From: Acanthamoeba sp. SK_2022b
Taxonomy: Eukaryota; Discosea; Longamoebia; Acanthamoebidae
Reading direction: 5' to 3'
Assembly (NCBI GenBank): GCA_027943245.1
Contig: JANDJZ010001146.1
Coordinates: forward strand, 1-14,404
Length of the DNA: 14,404 nucleotides
Made by a program: the position numbers and the translations under genes. The notes under the pieces were generated by a model. The model was not told the DNA's origin, searched no databases, and saw only the letters and a program-made list of their open reading frames with translations. Within the stretch, counting starts at the first letter, position 1. Every line of letters begins with the position of its first letter. Shown one piece after another: positions 7,942 to 14,404 of this stretch.

Positions 7942-8568
7942 CTATGGATGGGCTTTGCCCGCTTCCGCGCGTGACGCCAACACGTCCAGCACGTCCTGAA
8001 ACACCATGTTACGGGCATGGAGAAGAACGAGCAGGTGATAGATCAGATCCGCCGCCTCGCTGGCCAGCTCTTCATCAGGGCCTGCGACGCCCGCCAGAGC
8101 AGTCTCGACGCCCTCTTCGCCGACCTTCTGGGCGATGCGTTTGGGGCCGTCGGCGACCAGTTTGGCGGTCCAGCTTTCGGACGGATCGGCGGCGGCGCGC
8201 ACGGCGATGGTCTGCTCCAGCCGCGCGATCCGGCCCAGACCCGGCGCATCCGCATTCCCGAAACAGCTGACGCGGTTCAGGTGGCAGGCGTTGCCGACCG
8301 GCCGGACCGACAGAACCAGGGCGTCATTGTCGCAATCGGGCGTGACGCCCACGACATGCAGCCGGTCGCCCGACGTCTCACCCTTCCTCCAGCGCCCGCC
8401 GCGCGAGCGTGAGAAGAAGGTGGCCTCGCCGGAGGTGATCGTTTCGTCCAGCGCGGCGCGGTCCATATAGGCCAGGGTCAGGACCTGCAGCGTCGCCGCA
8501 TCCTGCACCACCACGGGAACCAGCCCGCCGCCCTTCTCGAAGTCGATGGTGGATGGATCGAGGGTCAT
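7942..8568 (-). CDS. hisIE: Bifunctional phosphoribosyl-AMP cyclohydrolase / phosphoribosyl-ATP pyrophosphatase
   Basis: This carries out the second and third steps of histidine synthesis: pyrophosphate removal from phosphoribosyl-ATP (HisE part), then ring opening of phosphoribosyl-AMP (HisI part). The protein has 208 residues. Residues 1-110 are HisI, with FFSRSRGGRWRKGETSGD near 51-68 and metal-binding residues in DCDND (78-82), CH (95-96) and SCF (Cys102). Residues 115-205 are HisE, with SWTAKLVADGPKRIAQKVGEE (132-152), Glu155, and EAADLIYHLLVLL (171-183), which carries the acidic metal ligands. The fused form is usual in enterobacteria and Bacteroidetes, while many alphaproteobacteria have separate hisI and hisE. 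The ATG overlaps the hisF stop (ATGA). It is the last his gene, and the frame is intact. Confidence 0.95.
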   Translation of the reverse strand: MTLDPSTIDFEKGGGLVPVVVQDAATLQVLTLAYMDRAALDETITSGEATFFSRSRGGRWRKGETSGDRLHVVGVTPDCDNDALVLSVRPVGNACHLNRVSCFGNADAPGLGRIARLEQTIAVRAAADPSESWTAKLVADGPKRIAQKVGEEGVETALAGVAGPDEELASEAADLIYHLLVLLHARNMVFQDVLDVLASRAEAGKAHP

Positions 8569-9171
8569 ATCCGCATCTCCAGGCCTTCGTCGGCCAGGTA
8601 TCGTTTCAGGTCCGGTATGGCGATGGCGCCGGTGTGAAAGACGCTGGCGGCCAAGGCGCCCGACACGTCCGCCTGTTCGAACACATCGCGGAAATGCTGG
8701 GGCGCGCCTGCGCCGCCGGACGCGATCAGGGGGATGGTCAGGCGCGCCCGCGCGGCTGACAACTGCTCCACATCATAGCCCTGACGCACCCCGTCCTGAT
8801 CAATGCAGTTCAGCACGATCTCGCCCGCGCCCAGTCCCTGCGCCTGATCCAGCCAGTCCAGGGTCCGCTTGCCCGCACGGCGGCGCGCGTCGGGATCGCC
8901 GGTGTATTTGTGCACGACCCATTCGCCGTCTTCCAGGCGACTGTCGACGCCGACGACGACACATTGCGAGCCCAGGCGTTCGGCCATCTCGGCGATCAGT
9001 TCGGGTCGCTCCAGCGCGGGCGAGTTGATCGACACCTTGTCCGCCCCGTGGTCGAGGCAGCGCGCCGCCTGCTCCACGCTGCGGATGCCGCCCGCGACGC
9101 AGAAGGGGATGTCCAGCAGCCGGGCGATGTCCCTGATCCAGCCATAGTCCAGCGTCCGCCCCTGCGGGCTG

Positions 9172-9203
<32 letters not shown>

Positions 9204-9326
9204 GCCCTCGTCACGGTAACGCGCAGCCAGTTCAGCCGCGTCGCCCATGCGGCTGACGAACTTCACGCCCTTGACGACCCGCCCGTCCTTCACGTCCAGA
9301 CAGGGGATGATCCGCCGGGCGGTCAT
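8565..9326 (-). CDS. hisF: Imidazole glycerol phosphate synthase, cyclase subunit
   Basis: HisF is a TIM barrel that takes ammonia from HisH and converts PRFAR to imidazole glycerol phosphate and AICAR. I start it at ATG 9324-9326, which overlaps the hisA stop (ATGA); the open frame reaches further upstream into hisA but without family sequence. The 253 residues include IIPCLDVKDGRVVKGVKF at the start with catalytic Asp11, DELVFYDITAS at 43-53, PFCVAGGIRS at 74-83, and VVVGVDSR with catalytic Asp128. The C-terminal half has GAGEIVLNCIDQDGVRQGYD and PLIASGGAG, ending EMRI. The wording of several segments is closer to the E. coli type than to the usual alphaproteobacterial HisF, which agrees with the rest of the operon. 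That comparison is from memory, not an alignment. Confidence 0.96.
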
Positions 9327-10054
9327 GCGGCGGCCGCGATGGCTTCGGGCAGGGTGAAGCGGTTTTCGTACAGGGCGCGGCCCACGATGGCGCCGTTGCA
9401 GCCCAGCGCCTTGACCGCGCTCAGGTCGTCCAGAGACGACACTCCGCCTGAGGCCTGAAGCACCAGGTCGGGGCGTCGGCGGCGGATCTCGGCCAACAGC
9501 TCCAGATTGGGTCCGGTCAGGGCGCCGTCGCGGCCCACGTCGGTGACCAGCACATGTTTGAACGCCCCCTTCGGATAGCGGTCCAGCGCGGTCCACAGAT
9601 CGACGCCCGCCGACTGGGTCCAGCCTTTCAGGGCGGGTACGGGGACGCCGTCTTCGATCTTGACGTCCAGGGCCAGGGTGATCCGCTCCGGCCTGAACTC
9701 GCCCAGCCAGTCGGCGACATCGTCCGGCCGGGTCACCGCCAGAGATCCGATCACCACCCGATCAACCCCGGAGGCCAGCAGCTTGGCCACGTCGTCGCGG
9801 CTGCGCACGCCGCCGCCCGACTGAATCTTGACGTCGATGGCCTTGGCCAGTTCGCCGATCAGTTCGTGCTGCATGGCCTGACCGGCCTCGGCGCCGTCCA
9901 GATCGACGATGTGAATCCATTCGGCCCCTTCCGCGACGAAGGCGGTCAGGCGCGCGGCGGGCTGTTCGTCATATTGGGTCACCTGATCGAACCGGCCGTG
10001 CATCAGGCGCACGCAGACGCCGGCCTTCAGGTCGATGGCGGGATAGATCAGCAT
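9323..10054 (-). CDS. hisA: ProFAR isomerase (phosphoribosylformimino-AICAR isomerase)
   Basis: HisA isomerises ProFAR to PRFAR, the substrate of HisHF. It has 243 residues in one TIM barrel. Visible are MLIYPAIDLKAG with catalytic Asp8, the phosphate-binding QSGGGVRS near residue 78, VVIGSLAV near 100, VTDVGRDGALTGPN near 170 holding the second catalytic Asp, and LQASGGVSSLDDL near 198. The ATG at 10052-10054 follows GGAAG at 10067-10063 with an 8-base gap. It overlaps hisF by four bases. Unlike all the other his joints seen here, the upstream joint with hisH is not overlapping: 145 bases containing a REP pair separate them, and the near arm of that element ends only 17 bases before the start codon. 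Confidence 0.97.
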   Translation of the reverse strand: MLIYPAIDLKAGVCVRLMHGRFDQVTQYDEQPAARLTAFVAEGAEWIHIVDLDGAEAGQAMQHELIGELAKAIDVKIQSGGGVRSRDDVAKLLASGVDRVVIGSLAVTRPDDVADWLGEFRPERITLALDVKIEDGVPVPALKGWTQSAGVDLWTALDRYPKGAFKHVLVTDVGRDGALTGPNLELLAEIRRRRPDLVLQASGGVSSLDDLSAVKALGCNGAIVGRALYENRFTLPEAIAAAA

Positions 10055-10071
10055 GGGGTCGGCTTCCGGTC

Positions 10072-10177
10072 GTCATCCTCGGGCTTGACCCGAGGATCAG
10101 AGGTGGGGTGGCCCGTGCGCGTCCGTCGTCGCACAGGCGGCAGAAAGCCCGATCCTCGGGGCAAGCCCGAGGATGAC
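10072..10177. repeat. REP pair (REPIN-like) inserted between hisH and hisA
   Basis: Two 27-base arms, 10072-10098 and 10151-10177, are inverted copies differing at one base (26/27), with a 52-base spacer. Each arm is itself a hairpin: ATCCTCGGG pairs with CCCGAGGAT at 10075-10083/10089-10097 and at 10152-10160/10166-10174, with 5-base loops. This two-level symmetry is typical of REP doublets, which are dispersed by RAYT-type transposases. No transposase gene is in the window. It lies inside the his operon, so it is probably transcribed and may form a stable hairpin between hisH and hisA. Confidence 0.85.
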
Positions 10178-10199
10178 GGAGCGGGAAGGGCAATGCGGC

Positions 10200-10802
10200 T
10201 CACGCCGGAAGTCCCAGAAAATTCTTGAGGATGGCCGCACCGGCCTGGGCCGAGCGTTCGGGGTGGAACTGACAGCCCCAGCGGTTGGCGGATCGCACGA
10301 CGGCGGGGACGGGGCCGCCGTAGTCGGCGCGGGCCACGGTCGCGGGGCCGTCCGGGCAGACGAAGCCGTGCACGAAATAGGCGTAGGCGCCGTCTTCCAC
10401 CCCCGCCAGCAGCGGGTCGTCATGATCGCGCGTCAGGCGGCTCCAGCCCATGTGCGGCACGGGCAGCTCGCCCGCCGGCTCCAGACGTTTCACCGCGCCG
10501 GGGATGAAGCCCAGCAGTTCGACGCCGTCGCCCTCGTCGCTGCGCTCAAACAGCAGCTGCTGGCCCAGGCAGACGCCCAGAAGAGGGCGCTCAAAGGCGC
10601 GCAGCGGCGCGATCAGGTTCAACGCCTCCAGTCGCGACATGGCGTAGCCCGCTGCCCCGACGCCGGGCAGGATGACCCGCTCGGCCTCGGCGATCTCGAC
10701 CGGGTCGGCGGTCAGGCGCACGGTCGCGCCCAGCCGCTCCAGCGCGAACTGGACCGAGGCGACATTGCCTGCGCCGTAGGAAACGACGGCGACCTGGGTC
10801 AC
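10200..10802 (-). CDS. hisH: Imidazole glycerol phosphate synthase, glutaminase subunit
   Basis: HisH splits glutamine and passes ammonia to HisF. I start it at GTG 10800-10802, which overlaps the TGA that ends the restored hisB frame (GTGA). The upstream extension of the open frame is hisB sequence read out of frame. The product has 200 residues and is a class I glutamine amidotransferase. It begins TQVAVVSYGAGNVASV, has the oxyanion segment ILPGVGAAGYAM at 44-55, the nucleophile Cys78 in LLGVCLGQQLLFE, and His180 and Glu182 in CQFHPERS, completing the triad. PVPHMGWSRL near 115 is also conserved. The end is followed by a 145-base gap with a REP pair before hisA. The frame is intact. Confidence 0.95.
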   Translation of the reverse strand: MTQVAVVSYGAGNVASVQFALERLGATVRLTADPVEIAEAERVILPGVGAAGYAMSRLEALNLIAPLRAFERPLLGVCLGQQLLFERSDEGDGVELLGFIPGAVKRLEPAGELPVPHMGWSRLTRDHDDPLLAGVEDGAYAYFVHGFVCPDGPATVARADYGGPVPAVVRSANRWGCQFHPERSAQAGAAILKNFLGLPA

Positions 10803-10815
10803 AGGACGCCCTTGG

Positions 10816-12216
10816 TCAGGACCGCATCGCTCCACGCGGTCGGCCTGACGCAGCACACCGAGCGGCCTTGTAAACGGCCTCCGTCTTGTGGTGGTCGTCC
10901 TGGCCGGTGACCGTGATGTGGATGGCGGCGCCCATGGCCTCGGCCAGTGAGCGGAAGACGTGGGCGGTCAGGTCGGTGCGGTAGTCGCCGATATAGGGCG
11001 TTTCAAACGTGCCTTCGAACAGCGGATAGGGCCGTCCCGACAGGTCGATGGAGAGGGTCGCATTGGCTTCGTCCATCGGCAAAACAAAGCCGTAACGGGC
11101 GATGCCCTTCCTTTCGCCCAGCGCCTGTTTCAGCGCCTGACCCAGGGCGATGGCGCTGTCCTCGATGGTGTGGTGCGGATCGGTGTGCAGGTCGCCCTCG
11201 CACTGCAGGCGCAGCGAGAAACCGCCGTGGGCCGCGATCTGCTCCAGCATGTGATCAAAGAAGCCGACGCCGGTTTCGATCCTGATCGGGCCGGTCGCAT
11301 CCAGATCGACGGCGCAGACGATGCGCGTCTCCTTGGTGTCGCGCACGGCCTGCCCCACGCGGGACGGGCGGCGCTTGGCGGGCGTCAGGCCGAAGGCGGC
11401 CAGCAGCCGGTCGTTGACCTCGGGTTTGATCGAGACGGGCAGGCGCAGACGGTCGCCCGACAGGTCGCCTTCGACGCCATAGGACTTCAGGCCCGCCAGC
11501 GCCGCCGCCGGATCTTCGGGCCGCGTCATGACAATGGGGCCGACGCCCGCTTCGACCGACATCAGACGGCCCAGTTCGCGGGCGACCCTCTCGCGCTCGC
11601 GGCGGACGGTGGCGATGCGTTCCGCGGTCTCGATCATCCGCGACGGGTCCAGCGCCTGCTGCGCCAGCCGCACCAGAGGCTCAGGCAGGGCGTAGGGCTC
11701 CAACACCGAGGCCAGCCGCGCCAGCGTCTGCGGCTGGGCGATGGCCGCCCCGACCCGCGCGCCCGCCAGCCCATAGGCCAGAGACAGGCTGCGCAGAACA
11801 ACCAGATTGGGTTGGTCCGCGATGACGGTGACGGCGGAGGCGCTGTCGGAAAACTCGATCAGGCCTTCGTCCACGACCAGCAGGGCCGGGGCCACGCGGG
11901 CGGCCATTTCGGCCACCGCCTCAGGCGAACCCAGGGCGCGGATGATGACGGCGGCGGGGTCGCCCTTCGACGGATAGATGGCGGCCAGACGATCATAGGG
12001 CTCGGCCTTGGGCGCCTCGACCGAACCGCCGTCGCGGGCGGCCAGGCGATAGGCCAGCTCCAGCCCATGGGTCAGGCCGCGAACGGGCAGAACCGTCTCG
12101 ACCGGCGTGGCGTAAATGGCGGCCATACGCGCGGCCAGAACCGAAGCGTCGCCGGGATATCGGTCCAGACCGTCGCCGCCGGAAACCAGAGGGGCATAGG
12201 GGGCGGGCAGGGTCAT
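10816..12216 (-). CDS. hisB: Degenerate HisC-like aminotransferase domain fused to imidazoleglycerol-phosphate dehydratase (HisB)
   Basis: As read, the protein has 466 residues. Residues 1 to about 280 resemble HisC, a PLP aminotransferase: LDRYPGD near 17, LLVVDEGLIEFSDS at 112-125, VVLRSLSLAYGLAGARVG at 139-156, LEPYALPEP, and PEVNDRLLAAFG at 265-276. Asp116 and Arg154 are kept, but the PLP-lysine position is Leu146 (CTG), the tyrosine of the DEAY motif is Leu119, and the PNNPTG loop is absent. The domain is about 75 residues shorter than E. coli HisC. Residues 286 onward are the IGP dehydratase, with GFFDHMLEQIAAHGGF (His322), HHTIED (His348, His349, Glu352) and DHHKTEA (His442, His443, Glu446). 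The last 16 or so residues are out of frame. Two small gaps at about 10861-10866 and 10827-10830 would restore an LRQA...LTKGVL end at TGA 10799-10801. The ATG overlaps hisD (ATGA). Confidence 0.9.
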   Translation of the reverse strand: MTLPAPYAPLVSGGDGLDRYPGDASVLAARMAAIYATPVETVLPVRGLTHGLELAYRLAARDGGSVEAPKAEPYDRLAAIYPSKGDPAAVIIRALGSPEAVAEMAARVAPALLVVDEGLIEFSDSASAVTVIADQPNLVVLRSLSLAYGLAGARVGAAIAQPQTLARLASVLEPYALPEPLVRLAQQALDPSRMIETAERIATVRRERERVARELGRLMSVEAGVGPIVMTRPEDPAAALAGLKSYGVEGDLSGDRLRLPVSIKPEVNDRLLAAFGLTPAKRRPSRVGQAVRDTKETRIVCAVDLDATGPIRIETGVGFFDHMLEQIAAHGGFSLRLQCEGDLHTDPHHTIEDSAIALGQALKQALGERKGIARYGFVLPMDEANATLSIDLSGRPYPLFEGTFETPYIGDYRTDLTAHVFRSLAEAMGAAIHITVTGQDDHHKTEAVYKAARCAASGRPRGAMRS

Positions 12217-13535
12217 GCGTCGGCCCTCAGGTCGGCGGCGCGGGCGTGGGCTTCCAGACCCTCCATCCGGGCCAGACGGGCGGCGATGGGCGCCAGTTGC
12301 CGGGCGCCGTCCTCGGTGACCAGCTGCACCGACATGGTGGTCATGAAGCTGGCGGTGGTCACCCCGCCCAGGGTCTTGGCCCCGCCGTCGGTCGGCAGGA
12401 CGTGGCTGGGTCCGGCGGCGTAGTCGCCAAGGGTCTCGGCGGCGAAACGCCCGACGAAGACGGCGCCTGCGGCGTTGATGGACTCGACCAGTTCCTCGGC
12501 TTCCTCGACCTGAATGGCCAGGTGCTCGGGGCCGTACAGATTGGCCACCTCGGCGGCGGCGTCCAGATCGCGCACCAGAATGGCGCGGGCCTCATTCAGC
12601 GAGGCGCGGGCGATGGCTTCGCGCGGCAGGGTGGCGACCTGAACCTCAACCTCGGTCAGGATATAGTCGATGGTGGCGCGGCTGGTGGAGACCAGCAGGA
12701 CCTGGGCGTCGGCGTCGTGTTCGGCCTGGCTCAGCAGGTCGGCGGCGGCGATCTCGGGTGCGGCGTCGCGGTCGACGATGACCATCAGTTCCGACGGGCC
12801 TGCGGGCATGTCGACAGCGGGGCCACCCGGAAGGGTGGACGCCTGTTTCTTGGCCTCGGCGACATAGGCGTTGCCCGGTCCGAACAGCTTGTCGCAAGGC
12901 GGGATGATCCCGTCCTCCAGTTCGACGCCGAAGGTCAGGGCGGCGATGGCCTGCGCCCCGCCCATCAGCCAGATGGCGTCCAGACCGGCTTCGGCGGCGG
13001 CCAGGATCATGGCGGGGTGGACGCCGCCATCCTTGTTCGGCGGCGTCACGGCGATCCGTTCACGCACGCCCGCCACTTCCGCCGGGATGGCCAGCATCAG
13101 AAGGGACGAAAACAGCGGCGCCGTGCCGCCGGGAATATAGAGGCCTGCCGAGGCGATGGGCCGCCACGCCAGTTTCGAGCGCACACCGGGCGTTGTCTCG
13201 ACATAGGGGGTGTCTTCGGGCCGGGTCGCCTGATGGAAGACGCGGATGTTGTCGGCGGCGAAGCGCAGGGCGCGGGTGTCGGCGGGGGGCAGGGCGTTGC
13301 GCGCCTCGGCGATAGAGCCCGGCGTGATGGCGATGCGGCGGGGCGGCGCCTTGTCCAGCTTCAGGCACCATTCGGTCACGGCTGCACCGCCGCGCTTGCG
13401 CACGTCGTTCAGGACGGTGCGGACCACCTCGGTCACGTCGCCCGCCGTGCGCTGGGTCGGGCGGGCCAGAGCGGCCTTCTTTCCGGCCGCGTCCAGCGAC
13501 GACCAGTCGATGCGTTTGAATGCGGTGTCTGTCAT
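12213..13535 (-). CDS. hisD: Histidinol dehydrogenase
   Basis: HisD oxidises L-histidinol to histidine in two NAD-dependent steps. It has 440 residues from the ATG at 13533-13535, which shares one base with the hisG stop (TGATG). A GTG three bases further upstream (13536-13538) is possible too, but ATG lies at a better distance (8 bases) from GAGAAG. Motifs include GLYIPGGTAPLFSSLLMLA near 132, GGAQAIAALTFG near 193, DKLFGPGNAYVAEAK near 216, VDMPAGPSEL near 242, zinc-binding Gln270 and His273 in LLSQAEHDADAQ, catalytic YGPEHLAI, and GDYAAGPSHVLPT with the zinc-binding Asp. The length and all the motifs are normal. It overlaps the next gene by four bases. Confidence 0.96.
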   Translation of the reverse strand: MTDTAFKRIDWSSLDAAGKKAALARPTQRTAGDVTEVVRTVLNDVRKRGGAAVTEWCLKLDKAPPRRIAITPGSIAEARNALPPADTRALRFAADNIRVFHQATRPEDTPYVETTPGVRSKLAWRPIASAGLYIPGGTAPLFSSLLMLAIPAEVAGVRERIAVTPPNKDGGVHPAMILAAAEAGLDAIWLMGGAQAIAALTFGVELEDGIIPPCDKLFGPGNAYVAEAKKQASTLPGGPAVDMPAGPSELMVIVDRDAAPEIAAADLLSQAEHDADAQVLLVSTSRATIDYILTEVEVQVATLPREAIARASLNEARAILVRDLDAAAEVANLYGPEHLAIQVEEAEELVESINAAGAVFVGRFAAETLGDYAAGPSHVLPTDGGAKTLGGVTTASFMTTMSVQLVTEDGARQLAPIAARLARMEGLEAHARAADLRADA

Positions 13536-14404
13536 CACATCATCTTCTCGATGGGCAGGACCAGGATGGCCGAGGCGCCTGCGGCCTTCAGCTTCTCCAG
13601 CGTCTCCCAGAAGACGGCCTCCTGACAGACGGCGTGGACGGCGACCGCATCGTCACGACCCATCAGAGGCATGACGGTCGGCGAACCGGCGCCCGGCAGA
13701 ATGGCGGTGATCTGGTCCAGCGAGGCGCGGGGCGCATTCAGCATGACGTATTTGGCGCCCTGAGACGACACGACGCCCGCCATCCGCTCGATGATGCTGT
13801 CCAGCAGGTGTTGCAGGCTCGGTTCGGGCGCGACGGGGGACTGGATCAGGACCGCCTGACTTTCCAGCACCGTATCCTTAGCGCCCAGGCCGTTGGCCTC
13901 CAGCGTCGCGCCGGTCGACACCAGATCGCAGATGGCGGCGGCCAGTTTCAGTCGAGGCGCGACCTCGACCGCGCCGCGCATGACGACGATCTCGGCTTTG
14001 ACGCCCCGTTCATCCAGATATTTGCGCAGGATTTTGGGATACGACGTGGCGATGCGCAGGCCATCCAGCGAGGTGGGGCCTTCATAGGCCAGGGTCGGCG
14101 GCGTCGCGATCTTCAGGGTGCAGCGGCCAAAGCCCAGCGGCATGACGATGGAGGCGTTCGCGCCCCCGTTTTTGCCTTCCTCCAGCACATTCTCGCCGAC
14201 GATGCCCAGATCGCAGACCCCGTCCGCCACGAATGTGGGGATGTCGTCGTCGCGCACGCGCAGCAGGTCGATGGGGTAGTTTTCAACCCGGTACAGCAGG
14301 TCGTTGTGGCCCTTGACCCATTTCAGGCCCGCGTCGCGGATCAGATCAAGGCTGCGGTCGGCCAGACGGCCTGATTTCTGGACGGCGATGCGGAGCCGGC
14401 CCTG
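13535..14404 (-). CDS. hisG: ATP phosphoribosyltransferase, long form (N-terminus outside the window)
   Basis: HisG joins ATP and PRPP, the first and feedback-regulated step of histidine synthesis. The frame is open from the window edge at 14404 to TGA 13535-13537, 289 residues. It begins QGRLRIAVQKSGRLAD, so by comparison with E. coli HisG only a few N-terminal residues are missing. PIDLLRVRDDDIPTFVADGVCDLGIVGENVLEE matches the catalytic domain (split here only by position). The C-terminal part, near residue 220 onward, is the ACT-like regulatory domain: GAKYVMLNAP, ILPGAGSPTVMPL, and the end FWETLEKLKAAGASAILVLP before IEKMM. This regulatory domain marks the long form, which works without HisZ, while many alphaproteobacteria use short HisG plus HisZ. 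The his promoter and any leader lie outside the window. Confidence 0.94.
   Translation of the reverse strand, partial: QGRLRIAVQKSGRLADRSLDLIRDAGLKWVKGHNDLLYRVENYPIDLLRVRDDDIPTFVADGVCDLGIVGENVLEEGKNGGANASIVMPLGFGRCTLKIATPPTLAYEGPTSLDGLRIATSYPKILRKYLDERGVKAEIVVMRGAVEVAPRLKLAAAICDLVSTGATLEANGLGAKDTVLESQAVLIQSPVAPEPSLQHLLDSIIERMAGVVSSQGAKYVMLNAPRASLDQITAILPGAGSPTVMPLMGRDDAVAVHAVCQEAVFWETLEKLKAAGASAILVLPIEKMM

Noticed and set aside
9327..9596. HisF extended upstream to 9596
   Set aside because: The extension is antisense-free but out-of-frame hisA sequence; the ATG at 9326 overlaps the hisA stop and begins the known HisF N-terminus.
9969..10193. A small minus-strand open frame across the hisH-hisA gap
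   Set aside because: It translates the REP hairpins and runs into hisA out of frame; it has no ribosome site or family support.
10803..10856. HisH starting at ATG 10854-10856
   Set aside because: The extra residues are the LRQADRVE piece of HisB; the HisH family sequence starts at GTG 10802.
10960..13625. Long plus-strand open frames opposite hisB and hisD (for example 10960-12423 and 12246-13625)
   Set aside because: They lie antisense to genes with clear family motifs and have low-complexity Gly/Arg/Gln-rich products, as expected from GC-rich third positions.
1..14404. tRNA, rRNA, CRISPR array, prophage or transposase genes
   Set aside because: I saw no cloverleaf, regular spaced repeats or matching proteins on either strand.

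Overview
The window is GC-rich, densely coding bacterial DNA, most likely from an alphaproteobacterium of the Caulobacterales (Brevundimonas or Caulobacter type). I infer this from the zwf-pgl-edd-glk gene order, the two palindromic intergenic repeat types, the strong GC bias at third codon positions, and a possible EcfG-type stress promoter. Genus and species cannot be fixed from the sequence alone.

Layout. Bases 1-2370 are on the plus strand: the C-terminal part of an acyl-CoA dehydrogenase, a palindromic repeat, homogentisate 1,2-dioxygenase (hmgA, with one frameshift), and a cysteine-rich lipoprotein that starts on the hmgA stop codon. A bidirectional terminator at 2396-2427 separates these from the minus-strand genes. 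The rest, read from 14404 down to 2448, is hisG-hisD-[hisC-like/hisB fusion]-hisH-hisA-hisF-hisIE, then zwf-pgl-edd-glk, then a small coiled-coil lipoprotein. No gap between genes exceeds 300 bases.

How the genes work together. The his genes cover ATP phosphoribosylation (HisG), the IE, A, H/F and B steps, and the final oxidation (HisD). A working HisC and a histidinol-phosphate phosphatase are not present here. zwf, pgl, edd and glk convert glucose through glucose-6-phosphate to KDPG in the Entner-Doudoroff pathway; eda is not in the window. Nearly all junctions overlap by 1 to 8 bases, which suggests translational coupling. The one clear exception inside the his operon is hisH-hisA, where a REP-pair element is inserted.

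Most notable. The protein encoded between hisD and hisH joins a shortened HisC-like aminotransferase domain to the IGP dehydratase domain of HisB. Its PLP-lysine position is a leucine and the usual Asn-Pro-Asn-Asn-Pro-Thr-Gly loop is absent, so it looks like a pseudo-aminotransferase fused to the enzyme of the preceding step. The his operon as a whole (long-form HisG, fused HisIE, GDCBHAF-I order, E. coli-like HisF) resembles the gammaproteobacterial operon.

Caution. Four genes (hmgA, edd, zwf, hisB) carry seven inferred indels in conserved regions. Because several essential pathways are affected, uncorrected sequencing or assembly error is the simplest explanation for most of them.
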